Source of the DNA: Botrimarina mediterranea
Lineage (GTDB): Bacteria > Planctomycetota > Planctomycetia > Pirellulales > Lacipirellulaceae
Length of the DNA stretch: 64,000 nucleotides
Assembly (NCBI RefSeq): GCF_007753265.1
Contig: NZ_CP036349.1
Location: 892,363-956,362 of the forward strand
Reading direction: 5' to 3'
Shown here: in pieces, positions 1 to 9,426 of the stretch
Layout of the letters: each line of letters starts with the position of its first letter
How positions within the stretch are numbered: position 1 is the first letter of the stretch
Notes under the pieces: model-generated
Database searches by the model: none
Told to the model about the DNA's origin: nothing
Seen by the model: only the letters and a program-made list of their open reading frames with translations
Made by a program: the position numbers and the translations under genes

Positions 1-408
1 GAACGCCAAACGACCTGTACGCGTCGAAATCATCTTTAGGGCCTGCTCCGCTTGGGAAAAGCCGGATCGCTGTCTCTGTCCAATTCTGAACCGCACGGAC
101 GCGGCTGTCTGTAGTTTGGCTCGCAGCGAACCCGGAAACGCCGCTACCAATCTAAGATTGGCGGCGCAAACCGTTGCGGGCCGCGTATTTAGCCAAGAGT
201 CTCCATCTTATCCGCCCTGGGTGGCCAATTCCACCAGATTTGCTGCCCTTTGCCCGAGTGATCGGGGCCGGTTGTGACGGCTGGGAGACCGACCACACCG
301 CCCGCGCATTCCGGGCCGCTACGAACTACGATAGCGGCCCCCCGTCGATCGCCAGCCCCAATCGCTCCCCAGCCGCCCCCCGCTCGCCAGCTAGTTCGTC
401 CGCCACTC
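1..408. other. Intergenic region with no recognised gene
   Basis: No reading frame here resembles a known protein, and I saw no tRNA or clear terminator. The stretch ends at the permease start codon at 409. An open frame continues upstream of that start, but it is rich in Pro and Arg and reads like non-coding GC-rich DNA. Any promoter for the permease should lie here, but I could not pick out convincing boxes. Confidence 0.5.
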
Positions 409-2361
409 ATGTTTCTATCGCTACTCGCCGCCGCGGCGCCCGCCTCCCTGACTTTTGAGGGCGGCCTGTCGATTGCCGTGGTAGCGACCGTCTTCGCGAC
501 GCTGATGCTCCGCCGCTCGTCGCCGGTGGAATTGCTGTTCCTCAGTGGTCTGGCGGTTGTCACGCTCGCCGGGGCGATCCCCGCCAAAGACGCCCTAGCC
601 GGCTTTGCTAGCGGGCCCGTGTTGCTGATCGGCGCCCTCTTCGCCGCCGCGGCGGGGCTGCAAACGACCGGCGCCGTCGATTGGATCGGCGGACTCCTTC
701 TGGGGCAGGCGAAGACCGAACGCCAAGCCCTCCGCCGCCTCGCGCTGGCGACTCCAATCTCCGCGTTTCTTATCAATACCCCGCTGGTGGCGATGCTCGC
801 CCCCGTGGTGATCGACTGGTGCCGCAAGAACAGCGTCTCGCCATCGCGGTTGATGATGCCGTTGAGCCACTTGGTGATCCTCGGCGGCGTCTGCACCGTG
901 ATCGGCACCAGCACGACCCTCGTCTGCAACGCCCAGATCGCGGAGGTCCGGGACGACGTCCAGCAACAGTACGAAGCCGGCGAGGTGACTGAGCAGTTTC
1001 TCGCCGATGTCGGGGACATCCGCTTTTTCGAAATCACCTGGGTGGGAGTGCCGATCGCCCTCGCCGGCGTTGCCTATATTCTCTTCTTGGCCCCCCGACG
1101 CCTGCCCAACCGCACCGATCTCCTCGAGGATTTCGGCGACCGCCGCCGCGAGTACCTCGTCGAAATGCTCGTCCAACCGGGCTGCGGGTTGGTGGGAAAA
1201 ACCGTTGAACAAGCCGGCCTGCGGCAACTTCCGGGCTTGTTCCTCATTGAGATCAGCCGTGGCGAAGAGGTCATTACGCCGATCGCGCCTGGCGATCTCA
1301 TCTACGCCCACGACCGCATGGTCTTCACCGGCGTCGTGGGGACGATCGCTGACCTCGAGCGGATCCCCGGCCTTGTTCCTGCCGCGGACATCACCTACGA
1401 ATCGCGCCCCGCCGAGCGGACGCGTCGCCACTTAGCCGAGGCGGTTCTCTCCCGCACCTCACCGATCAACGGCCGCACGGTCCGTGAGGCCAACTTCCGC
1501 CAGCTCTACAACGCGGCGATTGTTGCAGTGCACCGCGGCGGTGAACGCCTCGGCACGAAAATTGGCGACATCCGTCTCCAGCCGGGTGACACGCTGCTGC
1601 TACAGACGCGTTCGGGTTTTGTCGAAGCACACCGCAACAGCCGGGACTTCTATCTGGTGAGCCAAGTTGGCGGCTCGTCGGCCCGTCGCCACGACCGCGC
1701 GCCGGCGGCGATCTTGCTGTTTGTGCTGCTCTTGGCGTGGCTGGTGGCGACCTCGGTCGGCGCCGCGGGCTCCACGACCGCGGCTTGGCTGTCGCCCAAT
1801 ATCCGCCCGATTGCCGGGATTGCGGTCGTGATGGCGATGATCGGCGCCCGCTGCCTGACCCTCGGGCAAGCCCGCGCGGCGATCGATCTCCAGGTGCTGA
1901 TCACCGTCGCGGCGGCGATTGGCCTGGGCGGCGCCTTGAGCCACTCCGGCGCCGCGCAGTGGGTCGCCAACCTTGTCGTGAATACGGTTCAACTGACTCC
2001 CGTGCCGGCGAACGTGTTGCCGTGGGTGCTGCTAGCGGCGGTCTACCTGCTCTCGATGGGCATGACCGAAGCGATCACCAACGCCGCGGTAGCGACCATC
2101 ATGATCCCGATCTCCGTCGGTATCGCCCAGCAGGCCGGCCTCAGCCCGCGTCCCTTTCTGATGGCGGTGGCGATCGCCGCATCGCTGAGCTTCGCGACCC
2201 CTGTCGGCTACCAGACCAACCTGATGGTCATGGGACCGGGCGGCTACCACCCCAAAGACTATCTTCGGGTTGGCGGCCCTCTCCAGCTGATGATCGCCCT
2301 GATCGGCATCATCACCATCGGCCTCGTTTGGCCGCTCGAAGGCTTTGACGCACGCGGCTAG
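409..2361 (+). CDS. SLC13-type permease with two RCK_C (TrkA-C) domains
   Basis: This is an inner-membrane ion-coupled transporter of about 650 residues. Hydrophobic helices at roughly 20-230 and 430-650 enclose a soluble middle part. The middle holds two TrkA-C-like modules, about 249-326 and 340-420, each with the pattern of Gly-Lys-Thr/Gly-Arg-Thr followed by a PGD turn. The motifs INTP (about 122) and GTSTTLV (about 166) in the first half, and a TNAAVATIM-like stretch in the second, resemble the paired signature loops of SLC13/DASS carriers. The family moves dicarboxylates, sulfate or similar anions; the substrate cannot be read from sequence. I chose ATG 409 because the preceding 45 codons are low-complexity Pro/Arg. 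It is followed 97 bp later by an HtrA gene in the same direction. Confidence 0.88.
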   Translation: MFLSLLAAAAPASLTFEGGLSIAVVATVFATLMLRRSSPVELLFLSGLAVVTLAGAIPAKDALAGFASGPVLLIGALFAAAAGLQTTGAVDWIGGLLLGQAKTERQALRRLALATPISAFLINTPLVAMLAPVVIDWCRKNSVSPSRLMMPLSHLVILGGVCTVIGTSTTLVCNAQIAEVRDDVQQQYEAGEVTEQFLADVGDIRFFEITWVGVPIALAGVAYILFLAPRRLPNRTDLLEDFGDRRREYLVEMLVQPGCGLVGKTVEQAGLRQLPGLFLIEISRGEEVITPIAPGDLIYAHDRMVFTGVVGTIADLERIPGLVPAADITYESRPAERTRRHLAEAVLSRTSPINGRTVREANFRQLYNAAIVAVHRGGERLGTKIGDIRLQPGDTLLLQTRSGFVEAHRNSRDFYLVSQVGGSSARRHDRAPAAILLFVLLLAWLVATSVGAAGSTTAAWLSPNIRPIAGIAVVMAMIGARCLTLGQARAAIDLQVLITVAAAIGLGGALSHSGAAQWVANLVVNTVQLTPVPANVLPWVLLAAVYLLSMGMTEAITNAAVATIMIPISVGIAQQAGLSPRPFLMAVAIAASLSFATPVGYQTNLMVMGPGGYHPKDYLRVGGPLQLMIALIGIITIGLVWPLEGFDARG

Positions 2362-2458
2362 AAAAAGCGGAATCGGCCGGCTGGCGAACGATCCGCTATG
2401 GTTTGGCGTATCGCCTAGGAAGCGTACCCGCCCCTCCCTCCGATAACCCGTCTCGACG

Positions 2459-3652
2459 ATGCTCAAGCCTCGTTTCGCCGTGTCCCTCGCCGCCGTTTCC
2501 GTTGCTGGCCTGCTGGCGGCGGTGACCATTGCCCTTGCGCAGCGGCCAGCCGCCGACCCCCTCTCGCCGCGTCCCGCCGCCCAGCGGCCAATCTCGCAGC
2601 GACCCGTCGAGTCACTCGCCCAGCGGCCCACCGAGCCCGTCACCGCGGCGCCCGTCCAGCTCACTCCCGAGGAGCTGGCCAACATCCGCGTCTACGAGGT
2701 CGCCAACCAGAGCGTCGTCCACGTGACGACCAGCGTCGTGCAATATCACCCAGTCTTCGGCGTGCCGATCGAGGGGGGCGAGGGCGCCGGCTCGGGGGCG
2801 ATCCTCGACCGTGAGGGCCATATCCTCACCAACCACCACGTCATCGACGACGCCACCAATATCAAGGTGACCTTCAGCAACGATCACACTTACGACGCCG
2901 AGGTCGTGGGTTCCGACGAAGAGTTTGACATCGCCGTCCTCAAGATATCGCCCGATGCCACGGAGAAGCTCGTTCCCATCCAGCTCGGCCGCAGCGACAA
3001 CCTCCGCGTCGGCCAGAAAGCCTACGCCCTCGGCAACCCCTTCGGTCTCGACGGCACGCTCACCACCGGCATCCTCTCGAGCCTCAACCGCTCACTCCCC
3101 AGCCGCGTCGACGCCCGCGTCATGGACGGCATGATCCAGACCGACGCCGCGATGAACCCCGGCAATTCCGGCGGGCCGTTGCTCAACACCGCGGCGGAGA
3201 TGATCGGCATGTGCGTCGCGATCCGCAGCTCGGTCGGGCAAAACTCGGGCGTTGGATTCGCGATCCCCGTCGATCGCGTTAAGCACTTCGTCCCCGAGCT
3301 GATCAAGCACGGTCGCATTATCCGCGCTTACCACGGCATTGTGATGCTCAACGAAACGTCGCGCGGCTTGCGCATCGCCAAGCTCGCCGAAGACGGACCC
3401 GCCGAAGAAGCCGGCCTGCGTGGCTTCCGCGTCAAGCAACGCTACGAGCGCCGCGGTTCGGTTGTCTATCGCGTCAATGAACTCGACAAAGAGTCCGCCG
3501 ACTATCTTGTCGCGATCGACGGCACGGCGGTCAAGTCGCACACCGAGTTCTTGGCCATCATGGACGCGCACAAGCCCGGCGACCGCGTCGTCTTCACCGT
3601 CCTGCGCGACGGCCAGCGCCTCGACGTGCCGTTGGTGCTCGGCTCGGCGTAA
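2459..3652 (+). CDS. HtrA/DegP-like S1C serine protease with PDZ domain
   Basis: This is an exported or membrane-anchored protease of 397 residues that should act in envelope protein quality control. A hydrophobic N-terminal segment (about 8-27) is followed by a Pro/Gln/Arg-rich linker with four QRP repeats (28-60). The trypsin-like domain spans about 75-290 and shows the full triad: His127 in TNHHVID, Asp157 in EEFDIAVLKI and Ser237 in GNSGGP. A single PDZ-like domain fills about 295-397, with the typical LAIMD and GDRV elements. Length and layout match one-PDZ DegS-like or MucD-like proteins rather than two-PDZ DegP. The permease upstream ends 97 bp away, so co-transcription is possible but not shown. 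Confidence 0.93.
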   Translation: MLKPRFAVSLAAVSVAGLLAAVTIALAQRPAADPLSPRPAAQRPISQRPVESLAQRPTEPVTAAPVQLTPEELANIRVYEVANQSVVHVTTSVVQYHPVFGVPIEGGEGAGSGAILDREGHILTNHHVIDDATNIKVTFSNDHTYDAEVVGSDEEFDIAVLKISPDATEKLVPIQLGRSDNLRVGQKAYALGNPFGLDGTLTTGILSSLNRSLPSRVDARVMDGMIQTDAAMNPGNSGGPLLNTAAEMIGMCVAIRSSVGQNSGVGFAIPVDRVKHFVPELIKHGRIIRAYHGIVMLNETSRGLRIAKLAEDGPAEEAGLRGFRVKQRYERRGSVVYRVNELDKESADYLVAIDGTAVKSHTEFLAIMDAHKPGDRVVFTVLRDGQRLDVPLVLGSA

Positions 3653-4222
3653 AGCAAATCACACGGCGCTTTGTCAAGTAGTTCCGTGCAATCCGAAGGG
3701 TGGCTCGCTATCTCGCCTATCCTTTCCATCCACACGTTATCCACGCGCGGACGGAAAGTTTTTTTAGCGATTCGTTCGCGCCCGCTGCGCCGTTAGGTGG
3801 GTGACGACATAGCGGGGCTAACTCAGGCTTATTAAACCAGTTAGAGGGATTGAGCCGGCGCTACACCCGTGCGTCCGATTGTGGGACAGCTCACCACTTA
3901 CAACGCCGTTCGGGCGGCTAGCCACTTGAACGCCGTTCGCGCCCCGGTAGTGTCGTTGGACCGGTGTCTGAACGATCGCTGATTTTTTTCTCGTTCAACC
4001 CGGTGGCTGCCGTCCGCAACGTGCGGCGGTCCTCGCCGGCAACGATGATCTTTCCTCAGGAACTTGCTGAACCGAACCGTCTTCGTTTTGTCGCGGCGCC
4101 TCGCCGTGAACGGTTCACCCTCCCGACTCCGTTCTGCCCGGCTCGTCTTTTGCCGGCGTCCGCGAAATCCCGTTTCGCGGTGAGCCCGTGCCTTTCGGCG
4201 TCGACCCCATAGGAGAAGTAGG
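3653..4222. other. 570-bp intergenic region with a perfect hairpin
   Basis: No convincing gene is present. Open frames here lack protein-like composition. A perfect 8-bp inverted repeat, ccgcgaaa (4160-4167) and tttcgcgg (4173-4180) around a 5-nt loop, lies 42 bp before the next start codon and could be a 5'-leader hairpin of that gene. An AGGAG ribosome-binding site follows at about 4211. Confidence 0.5.
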
Positions 4223-4768
4223 ATGCTATCGATCTGGATGTTCGTCGCGGCCGTTGCAGCTCCCACTGCCCCAGCCGAATCCACCGACGCCTGGCACGCC
4301 AATTACAGCGAGGCCGTCGCGGAGACCAAGCAAGAAGAACAACCGCTCTTGGTTGTGTTCGACAAGCCTGGCGACGAATCCGCAGAGCTCGACCCGAGCC
4401 TGCTCAGCGCCGAGAGCGGCGCGTTCCCGCTGGACAGCTACGCGCTGTGCCACATCGACGCCACGACCGATTACGGCAAGCAAGTGGCCGAAGGCTTCAA
4501 GGTGACGGAGTTCCCTCACGTGGCGATTATCGACAAGTCGGGCAGCGTCGTGCTGCGTCGCGTGTCGGGTGATGTCACACAGAGCGAGTGGACCAAGGTC
4601 CTCAAGGAGCACAAGAATGGCGACCGTTCGACGGCTGTGACGCACTCGGTCTCCAAGCCGGTGAAGTCGACGACCCCGTCGTTCTCCCCGTCGGTCTCGA
4701 TGCCCAGCTCCTCGCAAGGCGGCTACTCGAAGCCGTACTGCCCGAGCTGCCAGCTGCGTAATCGCTGA
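4223..4768 (+). CDS. Exported thioredoxin-fold protein with a C-terminal CxxC
   Basis: This small protein of 181 residues has a probable signal peptide (1-19) and a thioredoxin-like core at about 25-130, including PLLVVFDKP, a cis-Pro region TEFPHVAIID and GSVVLRRVSG. The usual active-site CxxC at the start of helix 1 is missing. A CPSC motif instead sits at residues 173-176, just before the end, after a Ser/Thr/Pro-rich linker. The role is unknown: it may be a redox-dead binding domain, or the tail motif may bind metal or act as a mobile thiol pair. The start is well fixed by AGGAG 8 nt upstream. A strong terminator follows, so the gene is probably transcribed alone. Confidence 0.82.
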   Translation: MLSIWMFVAAVAAPTAPAESTDAWHANYSEAVAETKQEEQPLLVVFDKPGDESAELDPSLLSAESGAFPLDSYALCHIDATTDYGKQVAEGFKVTEFPHVAIIDKSGSVVLRRVSGDVTQSEWTKVLKEHKNGDRSTAVTHSVSKPVKSTTPSFSPSVSMPSSSQGGYSKPYCPSCQLRNR

Positions 4769-4795
4769 GCCGCTCCAGTAGGGCGATAACAACCA

Positions 4796-4836
4796 ACGGG
4801 CCGGTCCGCAAAGTGCAGACCGGCCCGTGTTGTTTT
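4796..4836 (+). terminator. Rho-independent terminator of the thioredoxin-like gene
   Basis: A perfect 11-bp stem, acgggccggtc (4796-4806) with gaccggcccgt (4818-4828), encloses an 11-nt loop and is followed by gttgtttt. It begins 27 bp after the stop codon at 4768. Confidence 0.88.
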
Positions 4837-4892
4837 ACCGAGCCGTCGGCGCTAGCCGCGGGTCGTGCCAGGAAAACGCCATCAGCCACGAA

Positions 4893-5042
4893 TCCCCCTC
4901 CCTTTCAGGGAGACGCGAGGGGAGGGTTAAACGCATCCGGCAGAGTTCGGCATGTGTATCTATCTCAGCCAATCGGAGCCCTGCGAGACAGTGCAGCGGA
5001 CAAGCGAGACCCTACCCTGACCTCTCCCTGAAAGGAGGGGAA
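4893..5042. repeat. Family A inverted-repeat element, copy 1
   Basis: The element is about 150 bp and lies between convergent genes. Its left end (ccctccctttcagggag then ggggagggttaaacgc) is mirrored by its right end (ccctaccctgacc then tctccctgaaaggagggg). Three related copies are at 7341-7506, 9970-10134 and 31050-31200. Ends are conserved while interiors differ, and no gene is carried, as expected for a non-autonomous MITE-like repeat. A half copy of another repeat (gccgtcggcgctagccgcgggt, about 4844-4865; see 60175-60242) lies just before it. Confidence 0.8.
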
Positions 5043-5051
5043 GCCGCGTGG

Positions 5052-6128
5052 TCACTCCGAGACCTCAAGCGCTTGCGCAACGCGCGAATCATGGGTGGTG
5101 AAGTCTTCACCCAACAACTTCGCCACCGTCGCCGCCACCTGCGACTGCGTCGCCTCGACGTCCTTCAAGACGCCGCGCGACGGCGTATCGGGCCCGATCA
5201 CCGCGATCCACATCCGGTTCGATCCCTCGATATCCACGCTGTGGCTCTTCCAACCCACCGGCCCGTCGCCGCGGCCGTGGTCGGTGGTGATTACCAGTGA
5301 GGTCTTGCCGCGGTACTCGTCCATCGATTGCAGCGTCTCCCACAGACGCCGCAGCTGATCGTCCGCCACCGCGGCCGCGTCGAGATACAGCTCGTAACGC
5401 CCCGCGTGCGCCCAATCGTCTGTTTCACCGAGCGACAGGTAGAGCACCCGCGGCTTCTCCGCCTTGAGATGCTCGAGCGCTCCGCGGAACGTGATCGCGT
5501 CGAAACGCACGCCGGCCCAGTACCGCGGCAAGTCCCTGGCGAGGGCGTTGAGTTCGGCAACCGTGGCGTTGTCGCCATACTCCAGCGGCGCCCAGCCGGC
5601 GTTCACATACACGCGGCTCCGCCGATCGTTGATGATGAACGGGAACACGTCCCACGACCCGTACGCCGCGACGCGACCACGATACGCCGGCTTCTGGTTG
5701 AGCCATTCGAGAACCGTGACGTTCTCGTTGTAGACCTTCTCGTTCGAGTTCACCGCCGGGTCGCCGAAGCCGCAAAGCAACTCGTTGTACCCGGGGTACG
5801 AGAAGTCATGGCCGTTGGTGACCTTCACCGTTGAGCCTTTCGACGGATCGCCCAGCACCTGGCCCTCGGTCGCAATCTTCGACCAAAAGAACGGCATCAA
5901 GGCCATGCGCCGCGCCTCGGCCGTCTCGGCGTTGTAACGCTGCTTGATGCGAACGCGTTCCTCCGCGCCGACGTCTTGCATCAACCGCTCATCGCCGCCA
6001 CCAAACAACTCCTGCCAGCGCAGGCCGTCCATCGTGACGAGGACGACATTCTCGGTCTCTCGAGCAATAGCCGGCGACACGAGCGCCGCAAGAATCGTCA
6101 GCGCAACAAGGCGGTAGAGGAGGGGCAT
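5052..6128 (-). CDS. Exported alkaline-phosphatase-superfamily hydrolase
   Basis: This secreted metallo-hydrolase has 358 residues, with a signal peptide at 1-22 ending in AIA. The alkaline phosphatase/sulfatase core shows the expected metal ligands in order: Asp34 in VTMDGLRW, a nucleophile-position Ser110 in FSYPGYNE, Asp237 and His241 in GETDDWAH, Asp283-His284 in TTDHGRG, and His296 in WKSHS. It belongs with type I phosphodiesterase or phosphoglyceromutase-like members. The substrate is not predictable. The gene stands alone on this strand, and the next upstream gene in its direction is tsaD. Confidence 0.85.
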   Translation of the reverse strand: MPLLYRLVALTILAALVSPAIARETENVVLVTMDGLRWQELFGGGDERLMQDVGAEERVRIKQRYNAETAEARRMALMPFFWSKIATEGQVLGDPSKGSTVKVTNGHDFSYPGYNELLCGFGDPAVNSNEKVYNENVTVLEWLNQKPAYRGRVAAYGSWDVFPFIINDRRSRVYVNAGWAPLEYGDNATVAELNALARDLPRYWAGVRFDAITFRGALEHLKAEKPRVLYLSLGETDDWAHAGRYELYLDAAAVADDQLRRLWETLQSMDEYRGKTSLVITTDHGRGDGPVGWKSHSVDIEGSNRMWIAVIGPDTPSRGVLKDVEATQSQVAATVAKLLGEDFTTHDSRVAQALEVSE

Positions 6129-6248
6129 GATCCGATTGGGCTAGGGAGAGTAGTTCGGCGGCTCTGTGGTTAACAGTCAAAACCCCGCGCCACGCGCCCG
6201 CAACCGTCCGCATTGCGCAGACCCAGGCGCACTCTGCGACAACCGAGA

Positions 6249-7274
6249 TCAGCCGATCCGCTCGAGCCCCGGATAGACATCCATCTCAAGCGACTCGAAC
6301 TTCCCTTCCTTGAACCGTTCGATCGCGATCGCGCCCATCACGGCGTTGTCCGTGCAGAGCGACATCGGCGGGATGAACAGGCGGTGCCCGTGCTTCGCGG
6401 CGGACTCTTCGAGGCGTTCGCGTAGCCGGCCGTTCGCCGCGACGCCGCCGCCGACACACAACGTGTCGAAGCCCGTCATCTTGAGAGCCAGCTCCGACTT
6501 ACCCACGAGGCAATCGACTACGGCTTCTTGAAAACCGGCCGCGATATCGGCGACGCGCTGTTCCGACAATTCGACCTGTGCGGGATCCCCGCCCGGGCCG
6601 GCGATCTCGTAACGCACGGCCGTCTTCAGTCCGCTGAAGCTGAACGCCAATCGTGTCGGGTCATCGAGCAGCGGGCGCGGGAAGCGGATCGCCTTCGCGT
6701 CCCCCTGCGCCGCTGCGCGCGACACCGCGGGGCCGCCGGGGAAGGGGAGGCCCAGCAACGAACCGACCTTGTCGAACGCCTCGCCGGCCGCGTCGTCGAT
6801 CGTCCCGCCGAGCGGCGTGAAGTCGGTCGGCCCGTCGCAGCGGTACAGGTTCGAGTGCCCGCCACTGACGATCAGCCCGACGCACGGGAAGACCTCTTCG
6901 CCGCTGGCGATCTTGCACGCATACACATGCGCCTGCAGATGGTTCACCGCGATCAGCGGCAACCCCGACGCCACACACAACGCCTTCGCCGCACACACGC
7001 CAACGAGCAGCGACCCCACGAGTCCGGGCTGGTTCGCCACGGCGATCGCATCGAGGTCGGCGAGCGTCACGCCCGCCTTCCGCAGCGTCTCCTCGATCAC
7101 GGGCAACACCCGCTCAACATGCGCCCGTGAAGCGATCTCCGGCACGACGCCGCCGAACCGCTCGTGCAAAGCGTTCTGCGAAGCGACCACGGCGCCAAGG
7201 ACTTCGAGCGAGTCCGTCACCACCGCCGCCGCGGTTTCGTCACAGGTGGATTCGATGCAGAGGAGGCGAAGCAC
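6249..7274 (-). CDS. tsaD: tRNA N6-adenosine threonylcarbamoyltransferase TsaD
   Basis: TsaD transfers the threonylcarbamoyl group to A37 of ANN-decoding tRNAs, working with TsaB, TsaC and TsaE. The protein begins LRLLCIESTCDETAAAVV, the ASKHA phosphate-binding start of the family. It has the metal-binding HLQAH pair, the VSGGH motif, and a C-terminal GGGVAANGRLR nucleotide site. I chose the GTG at 7274, which gives about 341 residues, close to the usual 335-345. A longer in-frame ATG would add about 79 residues translated from the neighbouring repeat element, so it is probably wrong. Confidence 0.93.
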   Translation of the reverse strand: MLRLLCIESTCDETAAAVVTDSLEVLGAVVASQNALHERFGGVVPEIASRAHVERVLPVIEETLRKAGVTLADLDAIAVANQPGLVGSLLVGVCAAKALCVASGLPLIAVNHLQAHVYACKIASGEEVFPCVGLIVSGGHSNLYRCDGPTDFTPLGGTIDDAAGEAFDKVGSLLGLPFPGGPAVSRAAAQGDAKAIRFPRPLLDDPTRLAFSFSGLKTAVRYEIAGPGGDPAQVELSEQRVADIAAGFQEAVVDCLVGKSELALKMTGFDTLCVGGGVAANGRLRERLEESAAKHGHRLFIPPMSLCTDNAVMGAIAIERFKEGKFESLEMDVYPGLERIG

Positions 7275-7340
7275 GGGATTGCGGAAGTGGGATTGTGGAT
7301 TGCGGATTGAAAACCAACAGCCGCAAAGCGGCTGCCTGTG

Positions 7341-7506
7341 TCCCCCTCCACCGCTTGCGGGGGAGGGGCTAGGGGAGGGGGCCGAAGCGGATACACGGCT
7401 TGCTAGGACAATCTTAACGACCATCCTTCGCCGGGTTGATTTTGGGCGAAGTGGGTACCAGGGTTCTCCCCCTCCCCTAGCCCCTCCCCCTGAAGGGGGC
7501 GGGGGA
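7341..7506. repeat. Family A inverted-repeat element, copy 2
   Basis: Its ends pair as tccccctcca/gggggaggggctagggg on the left and ccctcccctagcccctccccc on the right. Small hairpins flank it on both sides (agccgcaaagcggct, 7319-7333, and cagcagcttcgctgctg, 7512-7528). The interior includes gaagtgggtaccagg near 7449-7463, the same core found in the loops of the family C palindromes. It fills most of the space between tsaD and the DUF1207 gene. Confidence 0.8.
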
Positions 7507-7617
7507 CCCAAACAGCAGCTTCGCTGCTGACCGGTCTGGACTCAAGCCAAAGACCGTAGGGCAGGCCATTGCCTGCCGGCGTCCGTAGCCCCTCGCCCCT
7601 AACCCCGGGCGTAAGCC

Positions 7618-8715
7618 CTAAAAATCACACCACAGCCCAAACCCGATCTGCTCTTCATTGCGATCGAAGAACTGGTACTGGTTGCTCTTGCCGTTCATGT
7701 AGTGCAGGCCCAGCCGCAGGGTGCTGCCCGTGTCGCCACGCCACAGCCAGCCGGTCTGGAGGGTCCAGTCGCCGCTGAAATCGACCTCTTCGCGAAGGTG
7801 CGCGTTGGTGGCGATGAACGGCGTGCCGCGGAATCCGGTTGGTCCGGGACGCGACAACTCGGCGCCGAACTGGAACTCCCAAGGCTCGGCCCCGCCGGCG
7901 GTGAAGAACGCGTAGGCCGTCTCGCCGTAGACCCGCAGGCTCGGGAACATCTGGTAAGACACGCCCGCGATGATCGCGTCGCGGACGTAGTTGATCCGCG
8001 TATTACTCCCGGTGCGAGCGATCAACTCGTCGCCGAGGTGCGAGCTGAGGTGGTAGTAGCCGATCTTGTAAGCGACGCCGTCGCCCGCCGTGTAGGTGAG
8101 CGGCACGCCGAAACGGAAGTCGGACGCGTCCACGTCGCGGGCCTCGTCGAGATTGAGCCGCACGATCGTGGCGCCCTCGAAGTCGAGCTGCCACCCGACG
8201 GGGTTGCAGTCGTCGAAGTTGCCGTAGCGGATCACGCCCTTCCGACCGCCGAGCGTCGCGTCCCACGCCCATTCGCTCTTCTGACCCGCGTAGGCGCCGT
8301 TGGCCGGGTAGCTGTTCTGGAACGTGTGCAGGCCGAGCCGCGACTCGCGCGGGCCGGCTTGGTAACTCCGATAGATGAGGCCGTCGGGAAGCACCTGCCA
8401 GCCCCAGCTGTTGGCCGGCGCCGCGTAACCCCACGTCGCCGTTGGGCCGACCATCTCCGGCGACAAACAAGGCGCCGCCGGCTGGCCGTACTCGGCGCCC
8501 GAGTAGACTTCGGGTTGGTAGTCCGACACGGGGTAGCCGGCGCCGACGTTCGCGCTGGTCAGTTGCACGCCGCCATAGACCGACTCGGTCGGCCGCTGGG
8601 CGACCCGGGCCGCCTCGACGAAGGGATCGACCGCCTGCGCGGGCGCGTCCTGAGGCCCAAAGGCGGCGGACGCCACCAAGGCGGCGAGCAGGGCGAGTTG
8701 GCGGGTAACGGTCAT
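7618..8715 (-). CDS. DUF1207 outer-membrane-like protein
   Basis: The protein has 365 residues with a signal peptide (about 1-27, ending in AQA). From about residue 110 onward it matches what I know of DUF1207: LPDGLIYRSYQAGPRESRLG, then alternating amphipathic strands, for example TYTAGDGVAYKIGYYHLSSHLGD and RLGLHYMNGKSNQYQFF. It ends in Trp-Cys-Asp-Phe, and a terminal aromatic residue is typical of beta-barrel outer-membrane proteins. The function is unknown. It is a single gene on the minus strand, divergent from the UPF0045 gene across about 250 bp. Confidence 0.85.
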   Translation of the reverse strand: MTVTRQLALLAALVASAAFGPQDAPAQAVDPFVEAARVAQRPTESVYGGVQLTSANVGAGYPVSDYQPEVYSGAEYGQPAAPCLSPEMVGPTATWGYAAPANSWGWQVLPDGLIYRSYQAGPRESRLGLHTFQNSYPANGAYAGQKSEWAWDATLGGRKGVIRYGNFDDCNPVGWQLDFEGATIVRLNLDEARDVDASDFRFGVPLTYTAGDGVAYKIGYYHLSSHLGDELIARTGSNTRINYVRDAIIAGVSYQMFPSLRVYGETAYAFFTAGGAEPWEFQFGAELSRPGPTGFRGTPFIATNAHLREEVDFSGDWTLQTGWLWRGDTGSTLRLGLHYMNGKSNQYQFFDRNEEQIGFGLWCDF

Positions 8716-8968
8716 GGCGGGCGCTCGTGAAGCGGGCCTGCCAGAAGCCGGCCGCTGGTCGTGCGGAAGGTAACGGTTAAATCGGTCCCTCCCTAGAGCA
8801 AACTTGACGGAACGTAACCCCTATGCCGGTATTGAGTTATGAAGCGTCGCCCCTCGACGAGAACCCTTAAAACCCCTACAACCGGTCTAATCGGAACCAC
8901 CAATCGAAGCCGCACGAGCCCCGAGCGGCCACGATCTTGGGTGAATCGTCCTGCGGAGAGTCGTCGCG

Positions 8969-9280
8969 ATGGTCCTGCTAGAGATGAGCCTCGTGCCGAT
9001 GGATGCTGGCGAAAGCGTCAGCGCCGCGGTGGCTGAGTGCGTCGAACTAATCGATGCTAGCGGCCTGCCCTATGAGCTGCACTCGATGGGCACCATCGTC
9101 GAAGGCGAATTGCCCGAAGTCCTTGAGCTCATGCAGCGTTGCATCGAGCACCTGGCGGTCAAGAGCCGTCGGGTTACCTGCTCGGCAAAGCTCGACTACC
9201 GCCCCGGCCATAGCGGCCGCCTCCGCAGCAAGGTTGCTAGCGTTGAGGCGAAGCTAGGGCGTTCCGTCAAACGCACCTAA
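8969..9280 (+). CDS. UPF0045 / MTH1187-type thiamine-binding-like protein
   Basis: This 103-residue single-domain protein resembles the MTH1187/YkoF-type ferredoxin-like fold. It starts with an EMSLVPMD strand, followed by a helix with ECVELIDASGLPYELHSMGTIVEG, which is the family signature, and then a second beta-alpha-beta half. Relatives bind thiamine or its pyrimidine part, but many are uncharacterised. A GGAG about 11 nt upstream supports ATG 8969. No thiamine genes are nearby. Confidence 0.82.
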   Translation: MVLLEMSLVPMDAGESVSAAVAECVELIDASGLPYELHSMGTIVEGELPEVLELMQRCIEHLAVKSRRVTCSAKLDYRPGHSGRLRSKVASVEAKLGRSVKRT

Positions 9281-9288
9281 CATAAATG

Positions 9289-9381
9289 GAATGACCAATG
9301 ACCAATGACCAAGCCCCTATGACCAATGAGGAGCTCCCGCTCCGCTGGCAGTGGTCCTTGGGATTTGGTCATTGGTCATTC
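9289..9381. repeat. Short palindromic repeat, gaccaat type
   Basis: Left arm gaatgaccaatgaccaa (9289-9305, with further gacc repeats) is mirrored by ttggtcattggtcattc (9365-9381). It fills the gap between the UPF0045 and flavin reductase genes and carries no gene. Confidence 0.75.
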
Positions 9382-9426
9382 AGATGAAAGTATCCACCTC
9401 CATCACCCTCGCCCCGCCACCGCTTC

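Noticed and set aside
3898-4302. 134-codon open frame on the minus strand
   Set aside because: It overlaps the well-supported thioredoxin-like gene start and has Arg-rich random composition.
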